From assembly GCF_029433105.1 (NCBI RefSeq), contig NZ_JARNTW010000002.1, forward strand, positions 661,744 through 725,743: a stretch of 64,000 nucleotides of DNA. Reading direction: 5' to 3'. How positions within the stretch are numbered: position 1 is the stretch's first letter; every line of letters begins with the position of its first letter. Made by a program: the position numbers and the translations under genes. Below are positions 33,903 to 42,803 of this stretch, piece after piece. The stretch comes from Runella sp. MFBS21 (GTDB taxonomy: Bacteria > Bacteroidota > Bacteroidia > Cytophagales > Spirosomataceae). The notes beneath the pieces are model-generated. The model saw nothing but the letters and a program-made list of their open reading frames with translations. It was not told the origin of the DNA and did not search any database.

Positions 33903-36172
33903 AAGCGGGCGATGAATAAGCGGTTGCCTTCGGTGCGACCTTGGTAGCGGCGACCAGCGTAGGTAAACTCAAAATCGGTGAAGCGTCCGGGACGGCTCCA
34001 AACATCTTGGAAGAATACGACCTTTTGGCCGTTGTTCTCAAAAACCACACAAAACGGGCTATGCCCTATAAGTGACTTTACGTACCAACTTCCGTCGCGG
34101 ATTTCTGGCACTTGTTGGCTAGCGGAAAGGCTACCATCTTTGGCGGCGCGGGCAAAACTGAAGCTGGGAGCCAGGCGGCTGCCGTCCATGGCTCCTTGGA
34201 TAAGACTGTAAGTATAAGCGGCTTTGACGGTGGCATTGAGCGCCATGAGTTCTTTGCCGATGTAGAACGCATTGCTTTGAGGCGTCAAACCTTGCTCATA
34301 AGTCCAGACCGAAAAACCTTTGGTGTAAGCACTGTTGTAGGAGCTGACACTAGCGGGGTTCCAAGAAACGGGACCGGGACACCAATAAAAAAGGTACTTG
34401 GCGTTGGTGAGTCCTAGAGTGAGGTTGTCCTGCCAGTAATCAGGGGGATACAAGGGCTTATTGTCGGTGCGGCGAGCGCGGGCCTGAAATGCCGGAATTT
34501 CGACCACGTGATTGCCGGGAAAAGTGACAAAGTTTTCCTCTTGAAAAGCCCAAGAGAAATATACCTGGTCTTTGTCGGGCCATGCCCTACGCCAAAGTTC
34601 TGAGGCATCAAGCGCCTTGAGGTAGGTGAGCTGAGGGCTGCTGTTTTGGCCGTTGGCGTCGGTGGCCGCAAAGTTGTTGTCATAGCTCACGTAGCCAAAG
34701 CCGGTATTGATAACCGCATTGGGATTGTTGCGTTTTTGGAGGTCACCCAGGCGTTGGTAAGCTTGCTCATACTTGCCGACGTCGGCATTGTTGTGACCAT
34801 AGCCGGCATTGGGTGAAAGCTTCAGGCCGTCGAGCTGCATGATGTTGGGGGATTGTCCCTCAATATCCATCCAGTTGTAGGCCAAAGCCCCCCGCTCCCG
34901 GAGCCGATGCAAGACCGTGGTCATGTTGCGCGAAAAGCCAGGAGAGTTGTAATCTACAATCCACGCATCCCCGCCCGGCTCAAAGTCGAAGGCCATGAGT
35001 TGGTCAGTGGCCAAGCTGTTGGCAAAGGCAATGGCTTCTTGCTCGCTGAAGTCATGGAAACCTTTGCGGCTGGGTAAAGTCTCAATGAAGGCCCGCAGGT
35101 CAGAGGCATAAATCTTCAGATGCCTTTTGCCCGGTTGCCAGTTAAACTGTATGCTGAGTTCCTTTTTACGGGCGTCGGTTTCGTCGAGCAAGTCGTATTC
35201 AAAGCCATACTGCCGATTGGTGAGCTGAAAGGGTGGAAGTTTGGCAAAGGCTAAGGGTCTCCCAATCGGGTTGGGAGATTCGCCCACGGGATTCCACGTT
35301 TCCGTTTTGGGGACGACATAAAAAAAGACCTCAGACCGGCGAAAATCGGCTTTGGGATTGGCGTAGAGGGCCATCCACGTTTCGCGCAAGCTGGGACGGG
35401 CCACGGAGTATTTGGACAAGTGATAGAGCCGATAAGGGATAATCGGCTCTTGGTCGAGCTTTCCGGCATTTTCGTCCGTCCAGCCGTTGAGGGTGTAAGA
35501 AACCGACGTCAAACTATTGCCCAGGTCGGTCAGGAAAAGTTGCCCGTCTTTTTCGGAGAGCTGCAAATCAAGGTGGTAATCGGGTCGGCTCTCGATGTAA
35601 CGCAACTCATAGTTCCCGGTTTGGAAAGTCGAGGGCAATAAGGGGTCGGTAAGTGGCTCCAATCGAATAGCAGCCCCCTCGTCGTTTTTGGTACTGGTGG
35701 TTACTGCTTCGGCGGGAGGGGTGGCCACTACGGGTGCGACTACAAAGCTCTTTCGCCCTTTCTGGGGGTCACTGCTACAATTGGTAGCTTTGATTTGTAG
35801 CTCATAGTGACCCTCCAATAACTTGAGCGGTAACCGAACTTGGGCGGAAGTGAGTTTGCCCGTGTTGCCCGTCGCCAAGGAGACGCCCGCTTGGGTGACC
35901 GTCCAATCGATAGCCTGCACATCGACGGCCTGAAAGGTGAAATCAAGTGCCTCTGAGGTAGGGGTAACCGTGAGCAAATCAAGGCCCGTTTTACAGGGTG
36001 GAGTAGTAACCACTGCCACCGTAGTGGTGGGCGGTGTTGGGGAGGACTTGAGTTGTTGAGAAACATACTCCCGCACCCACCGACGGGTGGCAGTGGTGTC
36101 CTTTTTGGGCTTTTTTTGGGCGTAGCCCGACACTGCTAGCAGTAGCAGCAAGAGAGAAACTAACTTTTTCAT
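33899..36172 (-). CDS. Secreted large protein with glycosidase-like barrel in phage late operon
   Basis: A 757-residue protein with a clean Sec signal peptide (MKKLVSLLLLLLAVSGYAQ), unusual for a virion protein. After a Thr/Pro linker comes an Ig-like module (about residues 60-150), then a beta-rich region, then a putative TIM-barrel segment (MAFDFEPGGDAWIVDY, ALAYNWMDIEGQ, DQVYFSWAFQEENFV, YLFYWCPGPVSW) with acidic residues after strands as in glycoside hydrolases, and a C-terminal beta domain. It sits between adaptor genes and the lysis cassette. It may help lysis or exit, alter the lysogen surface, or be a tail component exported for another purpose. Confidence 0.6.
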   Translation of the reverse strand: MKKLVSLLLLLLAVSGYAQKKPKKDTTATRRWVREYVSQQLKSSPTPPTTTVAVVTTPPCKTGLDLLTVTPTSEALDFTFQAVDVQAIDWTVTQAGVSLATGNTGKLTSAQVRLPLKLLEGHYELQIKATNCSSDPQKGRKSFVVAPVVATPPAEAVTTSTKNDEGAAIRLEPLTDPLLPSTFQTGNYELRYIESRPDYHLDLQLSEKDGQLFLTDLGNSLTSVSYTLNGWTDENAGKLDQEPIIPYRLYHLSKYSVARPSLRETWMALYANPKADFRRSEVFFYVVPKTETWNPVGESPNPIGRPLAFAKLPPFQLTNRQYGFEYDLLDETDARKKELSIQFNWQPGKRHLKIYASDLRAFIETLPSRKGFHDFSEQEAIAFANSLATDQLMAFDFEPGGDAWIVDYNSPGFSRNMTTVLHRLRERGALAYNWMDIEGQSPNIMQLDGLKLSPNAGYGHNNADVGKYEQAYQRLGDLQKRNNPNAVINTGFGYVSYDNNFAATDANGQNSSPQLTYLKALDASELWRRAWPDKDQVYFSWAFQEENFVTFPGNHVVEIPAFQARARRTDNKPLYPPDYWQDNLTLGLTNAKYLFYWCPGPVSWNPASVSSYNSAYTKGFSVWTYEQGLTPQSNAFYIGKELMALNATVKAAYTYSLIQGAMDGSRLAPSFSFARAAKDGSLSASQQVPEIRDGSWYVKSLIGHSPFCVVFENNGQKVVFFQDVWSRPGRFTDFEFTYAGRRYQGRTEGNRLFIARL

Positions 36173-36192
36173 GGCTGTATAGGAGTTAAAAA

Positions 36193-37170
36193 TTAAAAAG
36201 CGAAATAGGGTTTTGAAGGGTCGTTTTCGATAGAGGTCGCCCTTGGCTTTTTGGGAGGCTGGTACATAGAGCTGAAGTATTCGGGAAATACCGTCGCCGA
36301 TGCCACACTATTGAGATAGGTAAGCAAGCGGTTTTTGAACTCTTCGGCTTTGGCCTGACAGTTGGCCAACATTTCCTGACGTCGGGCGGCATCCAATTCA
36401 TCCTCATTGACAATACCGTCGGTTTCGCTGACCAAACGCCAATCCTCGTTGATGTTGAGGTAAGGAATGCTTTCGGCAAAGGCTTGGTGAGCCAAGGCGT
36501 ACCGAGCCAACTTCCATGCTTTTTCCTCTTGGGGGGAGGGAGTGACGTCATCGTCGGCCATGCGGGCTATCCAAGCGGTCAGTTGTGGCGTACCAATCAA
36601 GGGTTCTAAGAAAAATTCTTGGGCGGTTTCGATATAGTGGCGAAGCGATAAGTACAAACGCCGCGACTGCTTGGCGGCGGGAAAATACTTGGTTAACTCC
36701 GTGGCCGACGATAGGAAAAGCGAATGGTCCAGCGTGTAGGATTCGGATTCGGCCCAGGTGGAGAAAGCCTCTTTGTTCTTTTCCAAGTACTGTAAGGCAT
36801 TCTCCAGCGCAAGGTCCGCTTTGGCAATTCCCTGCTTAATAGAGGTCACGGTCATCCATTTGGAAGGTGGCCCCATGTTGGGCATTTGGGGTACTTGCTT
36901 ACCTGCATTCGAAGTGTGCATATACAACCTCATACCACCCAGCAAATCCGCGTATTCGGCAATGGCAATGCGTAACCACTCCAAAAGGTGGGTTTGTTCG
37001 GTGCTAAAGGCATTCAAGGCCTCCAATTCGTCGTACAACTCCTGCCCAATCGCCGGAATGATGTAGACCTTTTCGGCCTGACGTACGAAAGGCTCGAAGG
37101 TTCTCCAGTCCATTTGTTGTTGAATACCGCCCAAGGCCGCTTTCAACTGCTCAATGTTTTTGATGATCAT
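36193..37170 (-). CDS. DUF6712-like phage structural protein
   Basis: A 325-residue mostly helical protein beginning MIIKNIEQLKAALGGI and containing FVRQAEKVYIIPAIGQELYDEL, which resembles the DUF6712 family seen in Bacteroidota phages near portal genes. A head-tail connector or adaptor role is plausible from position. Overlaps the upstream 65-residue gene by 4 bases. Confidence 0.55.
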   Translation of the reverse strand: MIIKNIEQLKAALGGIQQQMDWRTFEPFVRQAEKVYIIPAIGQELYDELEALNAFSTEQTHLLEWLRIAIAEYADLLGGMRLYMHTSNAGKQVPQMPNMGPPSKWMTVTSIKQGIAKADLALENALQYLEKNKEAFSTWAESESYTLDHSLFLSSATELTKYFPAAKQSRRLYLSLRHYIETAQEFFLEPLIGTPQLTAWIARMADDDVTPSPQEEKAWKLARYALAHQAFAESIPYLNINEDWRLVSETDGIVNEDELDAARRQEMLANCQAKAEEFKNRLLTYLNSVASATVFPEYFSSMYQPPKKPRATSIENDPSKPYFAF

Positions 37171-37364
37171 TGGTGAAAGACGTTATAAAATCCACCCCAC
37201 GCCAAGATGAGGTTAGCGATACCGTAATAGAGTAAAGTGCCTAATAGGTGTCCTACTTTTTCGGAGGTGTCTAGGGCTGAATTGTAGCGAATGCGTTGGA
37301 AAGAAACCGCTAGACGAATCGCAAAAAAAACGATGACGAGTAATTGGGGCAGGAAGTGTATCAT
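37167..37364 (-). CDS. Small membrane protein
   Basis: A 65-residue protein with two hydrophobic helices (FLPQLLVIVFFAIRLAVSF and LGTLLYYGIANLILAWGGF). It overlaps both neighbours by 4 bases (ATGA at each end), which strongly supports it as a real, coupled gene between portal and adaptor genes. Function unknown. Confidence 0.65.
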   Translation of the reverse strand: MIHFLPQLLVIVFFAIRLAVSFQRIRYNSALDTSEKVGHLLGTLLYYGIANLILAWGGFYNVFHQ

Positions 37365-38692
37365 GGCTGTTGGGTGGGGGCTTGGGGTTCTTCAGTATTG
37401 GGATTTTGAGACGAGCTTTCGGGGGTCACATCGTAGGTATAGCTGCTGATGCGGTAGACACACAGGTAATTTTCAAGCTCTATGCCGTCGATTCTTTGGG
37501 CGATGCGCACGGGTTTGAGGAGCATCATTTTGTCAAAATGCGTCATAAAGTCTTGGGCGTAGTTGGCAGAGGTGGCCAGCTCCTTGCCTGAGGTACCAAG
37601 ACCACCGTTGAAAGCAACCCCCGCAAGGTCAGCGCGAACGCCGTGGCCCGAGGCTTGGATGAGGTTGATGCTTTCAAACATTTTCAAGAAAGCCTCATCG
37701 TTGATAGGGTTTTTGAGGGGCGTGATTTTGACCCCTTCAATGACGCGCCCATCCACCGAAAGTTTGGAGAAGGTGAAAAGGATTTTGTTGGCCTTTTCTA
37801 GTCCCATGAGGGTATTGGCAATTTGGTCCAATACCTCTTTCTTGAGGATTTCTTCTTCATCTTCCGTTAGTCCCTCTTTCTTGAAATAATTGTCGGGGAT
37901 GTCCACGTGGTGGGTTACGAAAAAGCCATTGTCAAAAGCCGCTTCGTAATAGTCCGGCACGCGGTTGGTGATTTTGGTGACGCGCTCAGTACCCCACCAA
38001 GGCTCAAAGCCGTAGATGGTTTGCCCAGGAATGGGGGCGCGTACGTGGATGATAGCGACGGGATACTTGGTAGGGTCAAGCGGGTCGAAGGCCGGGACTT
38101 TGACACAATCCTCTTCCTTGACGGCTTTTTGGTGACCAAACTTGGCACTAATCCAATACTCTAGGATGCGGGTTTCGCCGTCTTTGGGCTTGCGGGCGCG
38201 GATTTGGAAAGTATCCACGACCTTGAGCGACTCTACCTTTTTATTAGGACCGAGTGCCAGCCTCACAAATAAGTCCCCACCAAACGCAATTTGGTAGCTG
38301 CTTGCGGCTAGGTAGTCGTCTAGCTCCAAACGTTCGTGCCATTCGCGGTACTGCGGGCTTCGGGCAATGGGCGTGTACTTCAGCTCTCCTTTGACGACTT
38401 CTTCTTGGTGAGGACCGATACCCAAGCCACCGATGAAGTTACGACGGGTCAAAACGAATTGCCATTTGTTAGGCGAATCGCTCAATACCTGATGGAGCTG
38501 GAGCAATTTGTTGTCGTCTTTGCCACGAGGAACATACCCCCCTTTGGAATTGCTACTTTTTCCACCAGCTTTCTCCATGTAAGCGGCATCGACGGCGGCT
38601 CCGGCATCTTTTCCAAAGGTAACGGTGGCCGCTTTCTTCTCGCCATAACTTACCAAATAGACGTTTCCTGCGACTTTTTTAATTGCAGCCAT
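37361..38692 (-). CDS. Phage portal protein
   Basis: A 443-residue protein next to the terminase genes with the organisation of PBSX-type portals. Typical features are the N-terminal wing with YREWHERLELDDYLAASSYQIAFGGDLFV, the clip or stem region (YGFEPWWGTERVTKITNRVPDYYEAAFDNGFF) and a C-terminal Gln/Pro tail. Its start overlaps the stop of the 89-residue gene (TAATG). It should form the dodecameric DNA entry ring. Confidence 0.8.
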   Translation of the reverse strand: MAAIKKVAGNVYLVSYGEKKAATVTFGKDAGAAVDAAYMEKAGGKSSNSKGGYVPRGKDDNKLLQLHQVLSDSPNKWQFVLTRRNFIGGLGIGPHQEEVVKGELKYTPIARSPQYREWHERLELDDYLAASSYQIAFGGDLFVRLALGPNKKVESLKVVDTFQIRARKPKDGETRILEYWISAKFGHQKAVKEEDCVKVPAFDPLDPTKYPVAIIHVRAPIPGQTIYGFEPWWGTERVTKITNRVPDYYEAAFDNGFFVTHHVDIPDNYFKKEGLTEDEEEILKKEVLDQIANTLMGLEKANKILFTFSKLSVDGRVIEGVKITPLKNPINDEAFLKMFESINLIQASGHGVRADLAGVAFNGGLGTSGKELATSANYAQDFMTHFDKMMLLKPVRIAQRIDGIELENYLCVYRISSYTYDVTPESSSQNPNTEEPQAPTQQP

Positions 38693-38961
38693 TAATTGAA
38701 ATGATTGATAGGTTGACCATTGAACGTGAGCAAAAAGTCGATGAACACCTCGAACTGATGACCGTCGGATTTGCGCAGTAGCTTGAGCTTTCCAGAGCGA
38801 TTCATTTTCTTGCGTTCGTTGAGGGCGTTATCGCCGCTCCGTCTGAGGATGCAACCTTTCTTCTCCCCGCATTCTCCGTTCTCTTTCCGATAGGTCAGAT
38901 TGAAAACAGCGTTCGGGCGGTTAACTTCCGAGAGGACGGCGCTTAGATTTATCTTGCTCAT
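38692..38961 (-). CDS. Small phage protein, unknown
   Basis: An 89-residue basic protein (RKENGECGEKKGCILRRSG, FEVFIDFLLTFNGQPINHF) between terL and the portal gene, coupled to the portal by a TAATG overlap. Family not recognised. Confidence 0.6.
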   Translation of the reverse strand: MSKINLSAVLSEVNRPNAVFNLTYRKENGECGEKKGCILRRSGDNALNERKKMNRSGKLKLLRKSDGHQFEVFIDFLLTFNGQPINHFN

Positions 38962-39010
38962 ATGCCACGTTTTTTGTGAGTGGCAATACTACAATTGAAA
39001 GCTCACGCCT

Positions 39011-39116
39011 GACAGGACACAATTTTTTTGCGGGAATAATGAAGGTTTTGCACTCGTTTTTTTGGGGGATGCTTGTTTGTCAGGGCGTTATGAAAAAAAA
39101 GCCCCTTTTAAAGGGG
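39011..39116 (-). promoter_or_regulatory. terL-to-portal gap with hairpin terminator and GACAGGACA motif
   Basis: On the minus strand the CCCCTTT/AAAGGGG hairpin (39102-39116) is followed by an 8-T run, a terminator for the terL transcript. Past it, GTGTCCTGTC (complement of 39011-39020) repeats a motif found in other late-operon gaps, a possible restart site for the portal transcript. Confidence 0.5.
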
Positions 39117-39190
39117 TGTTACACACAGGAAGGTAGCCCGCACTTTATCGGGAGCGGCAATTGCCACCTTCCAATTTTGGGAATATACGC

Positions 39191-40801
39191 TTAGCGGCCT
39201 GAGAAAACGAAAAGATGATTTTTTCTAGGAGCATGGTTCGATAAGTACTTTTTACATTTGACCCAAAGCCAGTAATCAAGGGCATCGGTGCCATCGGTAG
39301 CGTACTCTCGGTTCTTGGTGCTCCGCTCACTGCTCTTGTCCTTGCCTATGCGCCTTGCCTTCTTATAGGTCTTGTCAGTAGTGACGGGGGTCTGGGTGAG
39401 GTTGATGATGAGTACTTTATTAGTGAGTTTATTGATAGCTATATGTGGGGCCCTAGGATTACTTTCCTCAAATAACATATTGATGAGGTGGTATTTGTCC
39501 TTATGAGAGGGGTAGCTTGTAAGCTCCCTTCGGTAGATGACCCAGCCCTCTTTAATAAGGATGTCACATATCTGGTCAAAGAAGGGGCGGTTATCCACCT
39601 TGGTAGCGGCGGAGGTACTATTGCCCCCGGGGTCGCCGTAAATAAAGACCTCTTTTTTTTCGTGGTTTTTGTAGGTCTCACAAAACCATTTGGCCTGTTT
39701 TTCAATAAGGCTGTTTTTTTGGTCTTTTAAATTTTTCTTTTCTGAAGGGGTTACTTTTTCGTAGTGGGAATGAATGACTTTGAGGGTTTTTCCGGTATCC
39801 TGACCTACGACACCCCAAACAATATCGGCATTGAAATCAAGGCTATAATCAAGGGGTTTGTCGGTTTCATAATCGTTGGATCGGTAGAGGAGAATACCCG
39901 TTTTTTCGTCGGGAATGTAATCATAGCTTTTGGTGTAACAGTGGCGTTCGGGATTGAAGCCGTAGTAAAAGCTGTTGGGGAGTTTACCCATGCGTTCGTT
40001 TTCGACCTCGACGGCGTATTCAAGCGGGTCGAGTTGGTCGCGTAGTTGCTGCTCAAAATCGGGGGGCAATACGGCGGCATTGTCCCGAAAGGTAGATTCT
40101 AGGAAAAGAAATTTGGGGGGAATGGCCTTTAATTCGTCCGAAGTGAGCCTGCTCCGTTGCTCAATCATGGCATTGTAATGCTCTTCGGTTTCGTAAATCC
40201 ACATTCCTTCTTGGGTCCAGCTTGCGGAGCTGAAGTCGAAGAACCCTTTGTTCCAAGGGTGGTTTGCCCAGGGAGCGTAGTTGTTACCACGCCTCGCGGG
40301 GAGCAGCACTTTACGGACAAAATCACTGCTGATGGTGGCTGATTCATCAATGAGCACGCCGTCGATGCTGAGACCTCGGTGGGTTTCGGCGCGGTCTTGG
40401 CTGCAAAACTGGAGCGTAAAGCCATTGATGAAGCTAAGACAATATTGATAGCCGAGCCTGCCTACTTTTTTGTAGGGAGTGGTCCAGTGATCGGGTGGCC
40501 GAATACCTACCACATACACGCCCGCCGGGTTTTGTTTGGGATGGTATTCGGAATAGCCCATAAAGCCTAATGCCTCCCGAATAGCGGGTAAAACAATGAG
40601 GTCGAGTTGGACATAGGTGAGTCCCCCTACGACCCATTTGGCACGGGGAAAATCATTGAACAATTTACCCACCACAAAGCCTAACACCGTAGACTTTCCG
40701 GAGGCACGACCGCCGATGAATGATTTGCGGTTGGCTCTGGACCGCAAAAATTTAATTTGTTTATCGTTGGCGTGTATTTTGACGACCTTCTCGTTATTCA
40801 T
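39191..40801 (-). CDS. terL: Terminase large subunit
   Basis: A 536-residue DNA-packaging motor. The Walker A motif GGRASGKST is at residues 30-38 and the Walker B-like segment IDGVLIDESATI near residue 150. The C-terminal RNase H-like nuclease is seen as DYSLDFNADIVWGVVGQD (first Asp) and YATDGTDALDYWLW (late Asp). It overlaps the upstream small-subunit gene by 8 bases. The first 231 residues are almost identically repeated in the remnant at 62426-63121. Confidence 0.93.
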   Translation of the reverse strand: MNNEKVVKIHANDKQIKFLRSRANRKSFIGGRASGKSTVLGFVVGKLFNDFPRAKWVVGGLTYVQLDLIVLPAIREALGFMGYSEYHPKQNPAGVYVVGIRPPDHWTTPYKKVGRLGYQYCLSFINGFTLQFCSQDRAETHRGLSIDGVLIDESATISSDFVRKVLLPARRGNNYAPWANHPWNKGFFDFSSASWTQEGMWIYETEEHYNAMIEQRSRLTSDELKAIPPKFLFLESTFRDNAAVLPPDFEQQLRDQLDPLEYAVEVENERMGKLPNSFYYGFNPERHCYTKSYDYIPDEKTGILLYRSNDYETDKPLDYSLDFNADIVWGVVGQDTGKTLKVIHSHYEKVTPSEKKNLKDQKNSLIEKQAKWFCETYKNHEKKEVFIYGDPGGNSTSAATKVDNRPFFDQICDILIKEGWVIYRRELTSYPSHKDKYHLINMLFEESNPRAPHIAINKLTNKVLIINLTQTPVTTDKTYKKARRIGKDKSSERSTKNREYATDGTDALDYWLWVKCKKYLSNHAPRKNHLFVFSGR

Positions 40802-41321
40802 CTAGTTCCTGTTGTTGCTGCTTAAGCACGTTTATGTTATTGACGAAAATGAATTTGGCCGCTTTGATGAAATCATCAGGGTTGAGCCCAGTTTCATCGG
40901 TTTCGTGGAGTTTGGCAAGTTTATCGGCTTTATCGCGGGCAGTGACGGCGGTTTCGTACTGCTTGTCTTTCATGGCCAAGTTTGACATGAGGTCATAAAA
41001 AGCGATGCTTGCCGCTCGGCGCCCGTCCTTATCGACTTGATCGAGGCGACCATGAATAAACTTAGACTCCTCAAAAATGTAACGGGCTTGTCGTTCCTGA
41101 AGGTCGTGTTTACGCATGAGCTGACTACGTACCATTTCTTCGGTACGGCCCATGCAGTAGAGTGCCCATGCTTCGCGGTATCGTTCGAGCATTTCTTGCT
41201 GGGTGGGGGTGAGCTGCTCCCACTCTACTTCGCGTCCATAGTACTTGAGGTAGATGTCCAATCGGTCTTCATCTATCTTGAGTACCCGTTTTAGTTTTCC
41301 AATTCCTAGTTTCTTTGCCAT
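40794..41321 (-). CDS. terS: Terminase small subunit
   Basis: A 175-residue protein upstream of terL. It has an N-terminal helical DNA-binding region (ALYCMGRTEEMVRSQLMRKHDLQERQARYIF) and a C-terminal oligomerisation/TerL-contact tail (QQQQELDE). The ATG at 41321 gives the conserved MAKKLGIGKLK start shared with the second copy at 63114-63641, which differs by one residue. A terminator-like hairpin lies 11 bases before the start codon. Confidence 0.85.
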   Translation of the reverse strand: MAKKLGIGKLKRVLKIDEDRLDIYLKYYGREVEWEQLTPTQQEMLERYREAWALYCMGRTEEMVRSQLMRKHDLQERQARYIFEESKFIHGRLDQVDKDGRRAASIAFYDLMSNLAMKDKQYETAVTARDKADKLAKLHETDETGLNPDDFIKAAKFIFVNNINVLKQQQQELDE

Positions 41322-41332
41322 AATAAAATAAA

Positions 41333-41359
41333 AATCACACCCCAAGTTGAGGTGTGATT
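41333..41359 (-). terminator. Terminator-like hairpin directly before terS
   Basis: 9-bp stem AATCACACC/GGTGTGATT with a T-rich tail on the minus strand that ends at the terS start codon. It is conserved in the second terS copy (63653-63679). It may be an attenuator for the packaging genes. Confidence 0.7.
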
Positions 41360-41378
41360 GTGAAGGACAATAGGACAA

Positions 41379-41594
41379 AGTTTTTGGAGGCTAGCTCTTG
41401 TCTCCTTGTTGATGCACGACAAAATGGGAGTTAAGAAATCTTCTTTTATTTGACTTAAACAGTAAAAAACAGTATGTAATAAATTATTGCAACTTTATGT
41501 ATAGTCAATGAGCAGAAACTAATAAATAGTAATGTTCGATTAGTCAAATTATCTTCAAAATTTTCAGTCAAATAAATAAAAGAACAAAAAACTT
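41379..41594. other. AT-rich divergent intergenic region
   Basis: Spacer between divergent terS (minus) and a small plus-strand gene. It holds a repeated GGACA motif pair at its left end (41365-41378) and AT-rich sequence likely to contain promoters in both directions; no exact consensus is seen. Confidence 0.45.
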
Positions 41595-41975
41595 ATGATA
41601 ATGAACTTTGAAATGCCTATGTCAGCTAGCCAGCTTAAAGATCAGATGATAAATATGCTCCATTATCTTGATAGTAACTTAACCACTGAACAACCTCGTA
41701 TTCCTATTTTTTTTGGCGGGGATAAATTTTGGGCTAGCGGGAATAACACATGTTATTATCCTACAGAAGTAAAGGGAGTAATTCAAATTCGAAAGATGAA
41801 GAGGTTGTATATTATTTCTCCTGAACTTAGCGAAAAGGTATACTATATTAAAAATGATAAATGGTTTGATAAGAATAAGATAGAGGTAAGTTCAGACCAT
41901 TTTGAGTTTCTTAAAATGTTATTTAATGAGATATTACAGAAAGATACTGAAGAAGGACAAGAGTCTGCCAAATAA
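41595..41975 (+). CDS. Small AT-rich cargo gene on the opposite strand
   Basis: A 126-residue protein, family not recognised. It is the only plus-strand gene inside the late region, AT-rich, with its own upstream spacer and a bidirectional terminator behind it (42003-42028). Those traits fit a cargo gene expressed from the lysogen. The sequence has an FGGDKFWASGNNTCYYP segment and a helical acidic C-terminus. A possible second start is the internal ATG at 41601. Confidence 0.62.
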   Translation: MIMNFEMPMSASQLKDQMINMLHYLDSNLTTEQPRIPIFFGGDKFWASGNNTCYYPTEVKGVIQIRKMKRLYIISPELSEKVYYIKNDKWFDKNKIEVSSDHFEFLKMLFNEILQKDTEEGQESAK

Positions 41976-42002
41976 TAAGTTTAGAGTTACACCAAGAAAT
42001 AG

Positions 42003-42028
42003 AAAAAGGGAGCGAGTGCCCCCCTTTT
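42003..42028. terminator. Bidirectional terminator between convergent genes
   Basis: AAAAGGG/CCCCTTTT arms with A and T runs on both sides, between the plus-strand cargo gene and the convergent minus-strand gene ending at 42034. Confidence 0.7.
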
Positions 42029-42033
42029 CTATT

Positions 42034-42603
42034 CTAAAACAAACTCATCCCACTAGGGTCGCTTATGGCTTTTTTGGCTCGTTCCTTAAACTCCTCTTCG
42101 CGGAGCATTTCGGCCTGATTCATTAGCAACGCTCCCTCCTCAAAAAAGTGTTTCCAACCTCGCCCGACTCTTCGACCGCGGTCATTGTGTTTATCGTACG
42201 CAAAGTCAGGGATTGGATTTTTTTTGAAAGGGTGAGTGAGCCATGCCCAAATCAACGCCCAATCTACCAAACGGCTTTTTTTGGACCGACAAAGCAACAA
42301 AACCGCGTGCGTCAGAAACAAGCGTTGGGGTTCGTTAGCATCATCCTTTTTCTTTGACTGCTTCTCAAACATGCAGTACAAAGCCCAAATCTCCGATGAA
42401 ATCGTCGGGTCTGCCAAGCCCACATCTTCGCTCGACATGATGCGGAGCCGCTTCCAGATGTATTCGCTAAAATTGCTTTCGTACAGCTCCACGGCCCAAT
42501 ACAGCGCCTCATCTTCCATGCCACGGCGGATGCACTTTTGCAACGCCGAGCTACACTCAAAAAAATCGTATCCTTTCTTTGTGATGATTTCGTACTTACC
42601 CAT
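42034..42603 (-). CDS. Stand-alone MgsA/RarA C-terminal domain protein
   Basis: A 189-residue protein. EDEALYWAVELYESNFSEYI followed by WKRLRIMSSEDVGLADP matches the C-terminal helical domain of the RarA/MgsA AAA+ ATPase (DAALYWLARMLEAGEDPxFIARRLVIFASEDIGLADP), yet no ATPase domain is present. In RarA this part drives tetramerisation and contacts the replication machinery. A phage-borne stand-alone copy might interact with host RarA, SSB or clamp loader. It overlaps the upstream SymE-like gene by 8 bases and is therefore coupled to it. Confidence 0.68.
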   Translation of the reverse strand: MGKYEIITKKGYDFFECSSALQKCIRRGMEDEALYWAVELYESNFSEYIWKRLRIMSSEDVGLADPTISSEIWALYCMFEKQSKKKDDANEPQRLFLTHAVLLLCRSKKSRLVDWALIWAWLTHPFKKNPIPDFAYDKHNDRGRRVGRGWKHFFEEGALLMNQAEMLREEEFKERAKKAISDPSGMSLF

Positions 42604-42769
42604 TGGTGATGATGATTTTATTGTTCAAAACTTCGACCTCTACAATTTGCCCAATCTCAAACCCGTGGAGCTGGAGCCATTTGCCGCTCAAGCGAATTTG
42701 TGGGAGCCGTCCCGCCGATGTTCTCCAGCGGTAGTTGATTTTTAAATGTCTTTTTGCGTTATTTGCCAT
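42596..42769 (-). CDS. SymE-like small protein
   Basis: A 57-residue protein matching the SymE/AbrB-like family: RLPQIRLSGKWLQLHGFEIG followed by QIVEVEVLNNKIIIT. E. coli SymE is an SOS-induced protein with nucleoid or RNA-related toxicity, controlled by antisense RNA SymR. The start lies in the TTCTAAGCA-ATG leader shared by several early genes, 34 bp after an 11-bp perfect hairpin. The stop overlaps the start of the MgsA-C-like gene (ATGGGTAA). Confidence 0.75.
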   Translation of the reverse strand: MANNAKRHLKINYRWRTSAGRLPQIRLSGKWLQLHGFEIGQIVEVEVLNNKIIITNG

Positions 42770-42803
42770 TGCTTAGAATATTGGTCTTAAAAGATTGGTA
42801 TTC

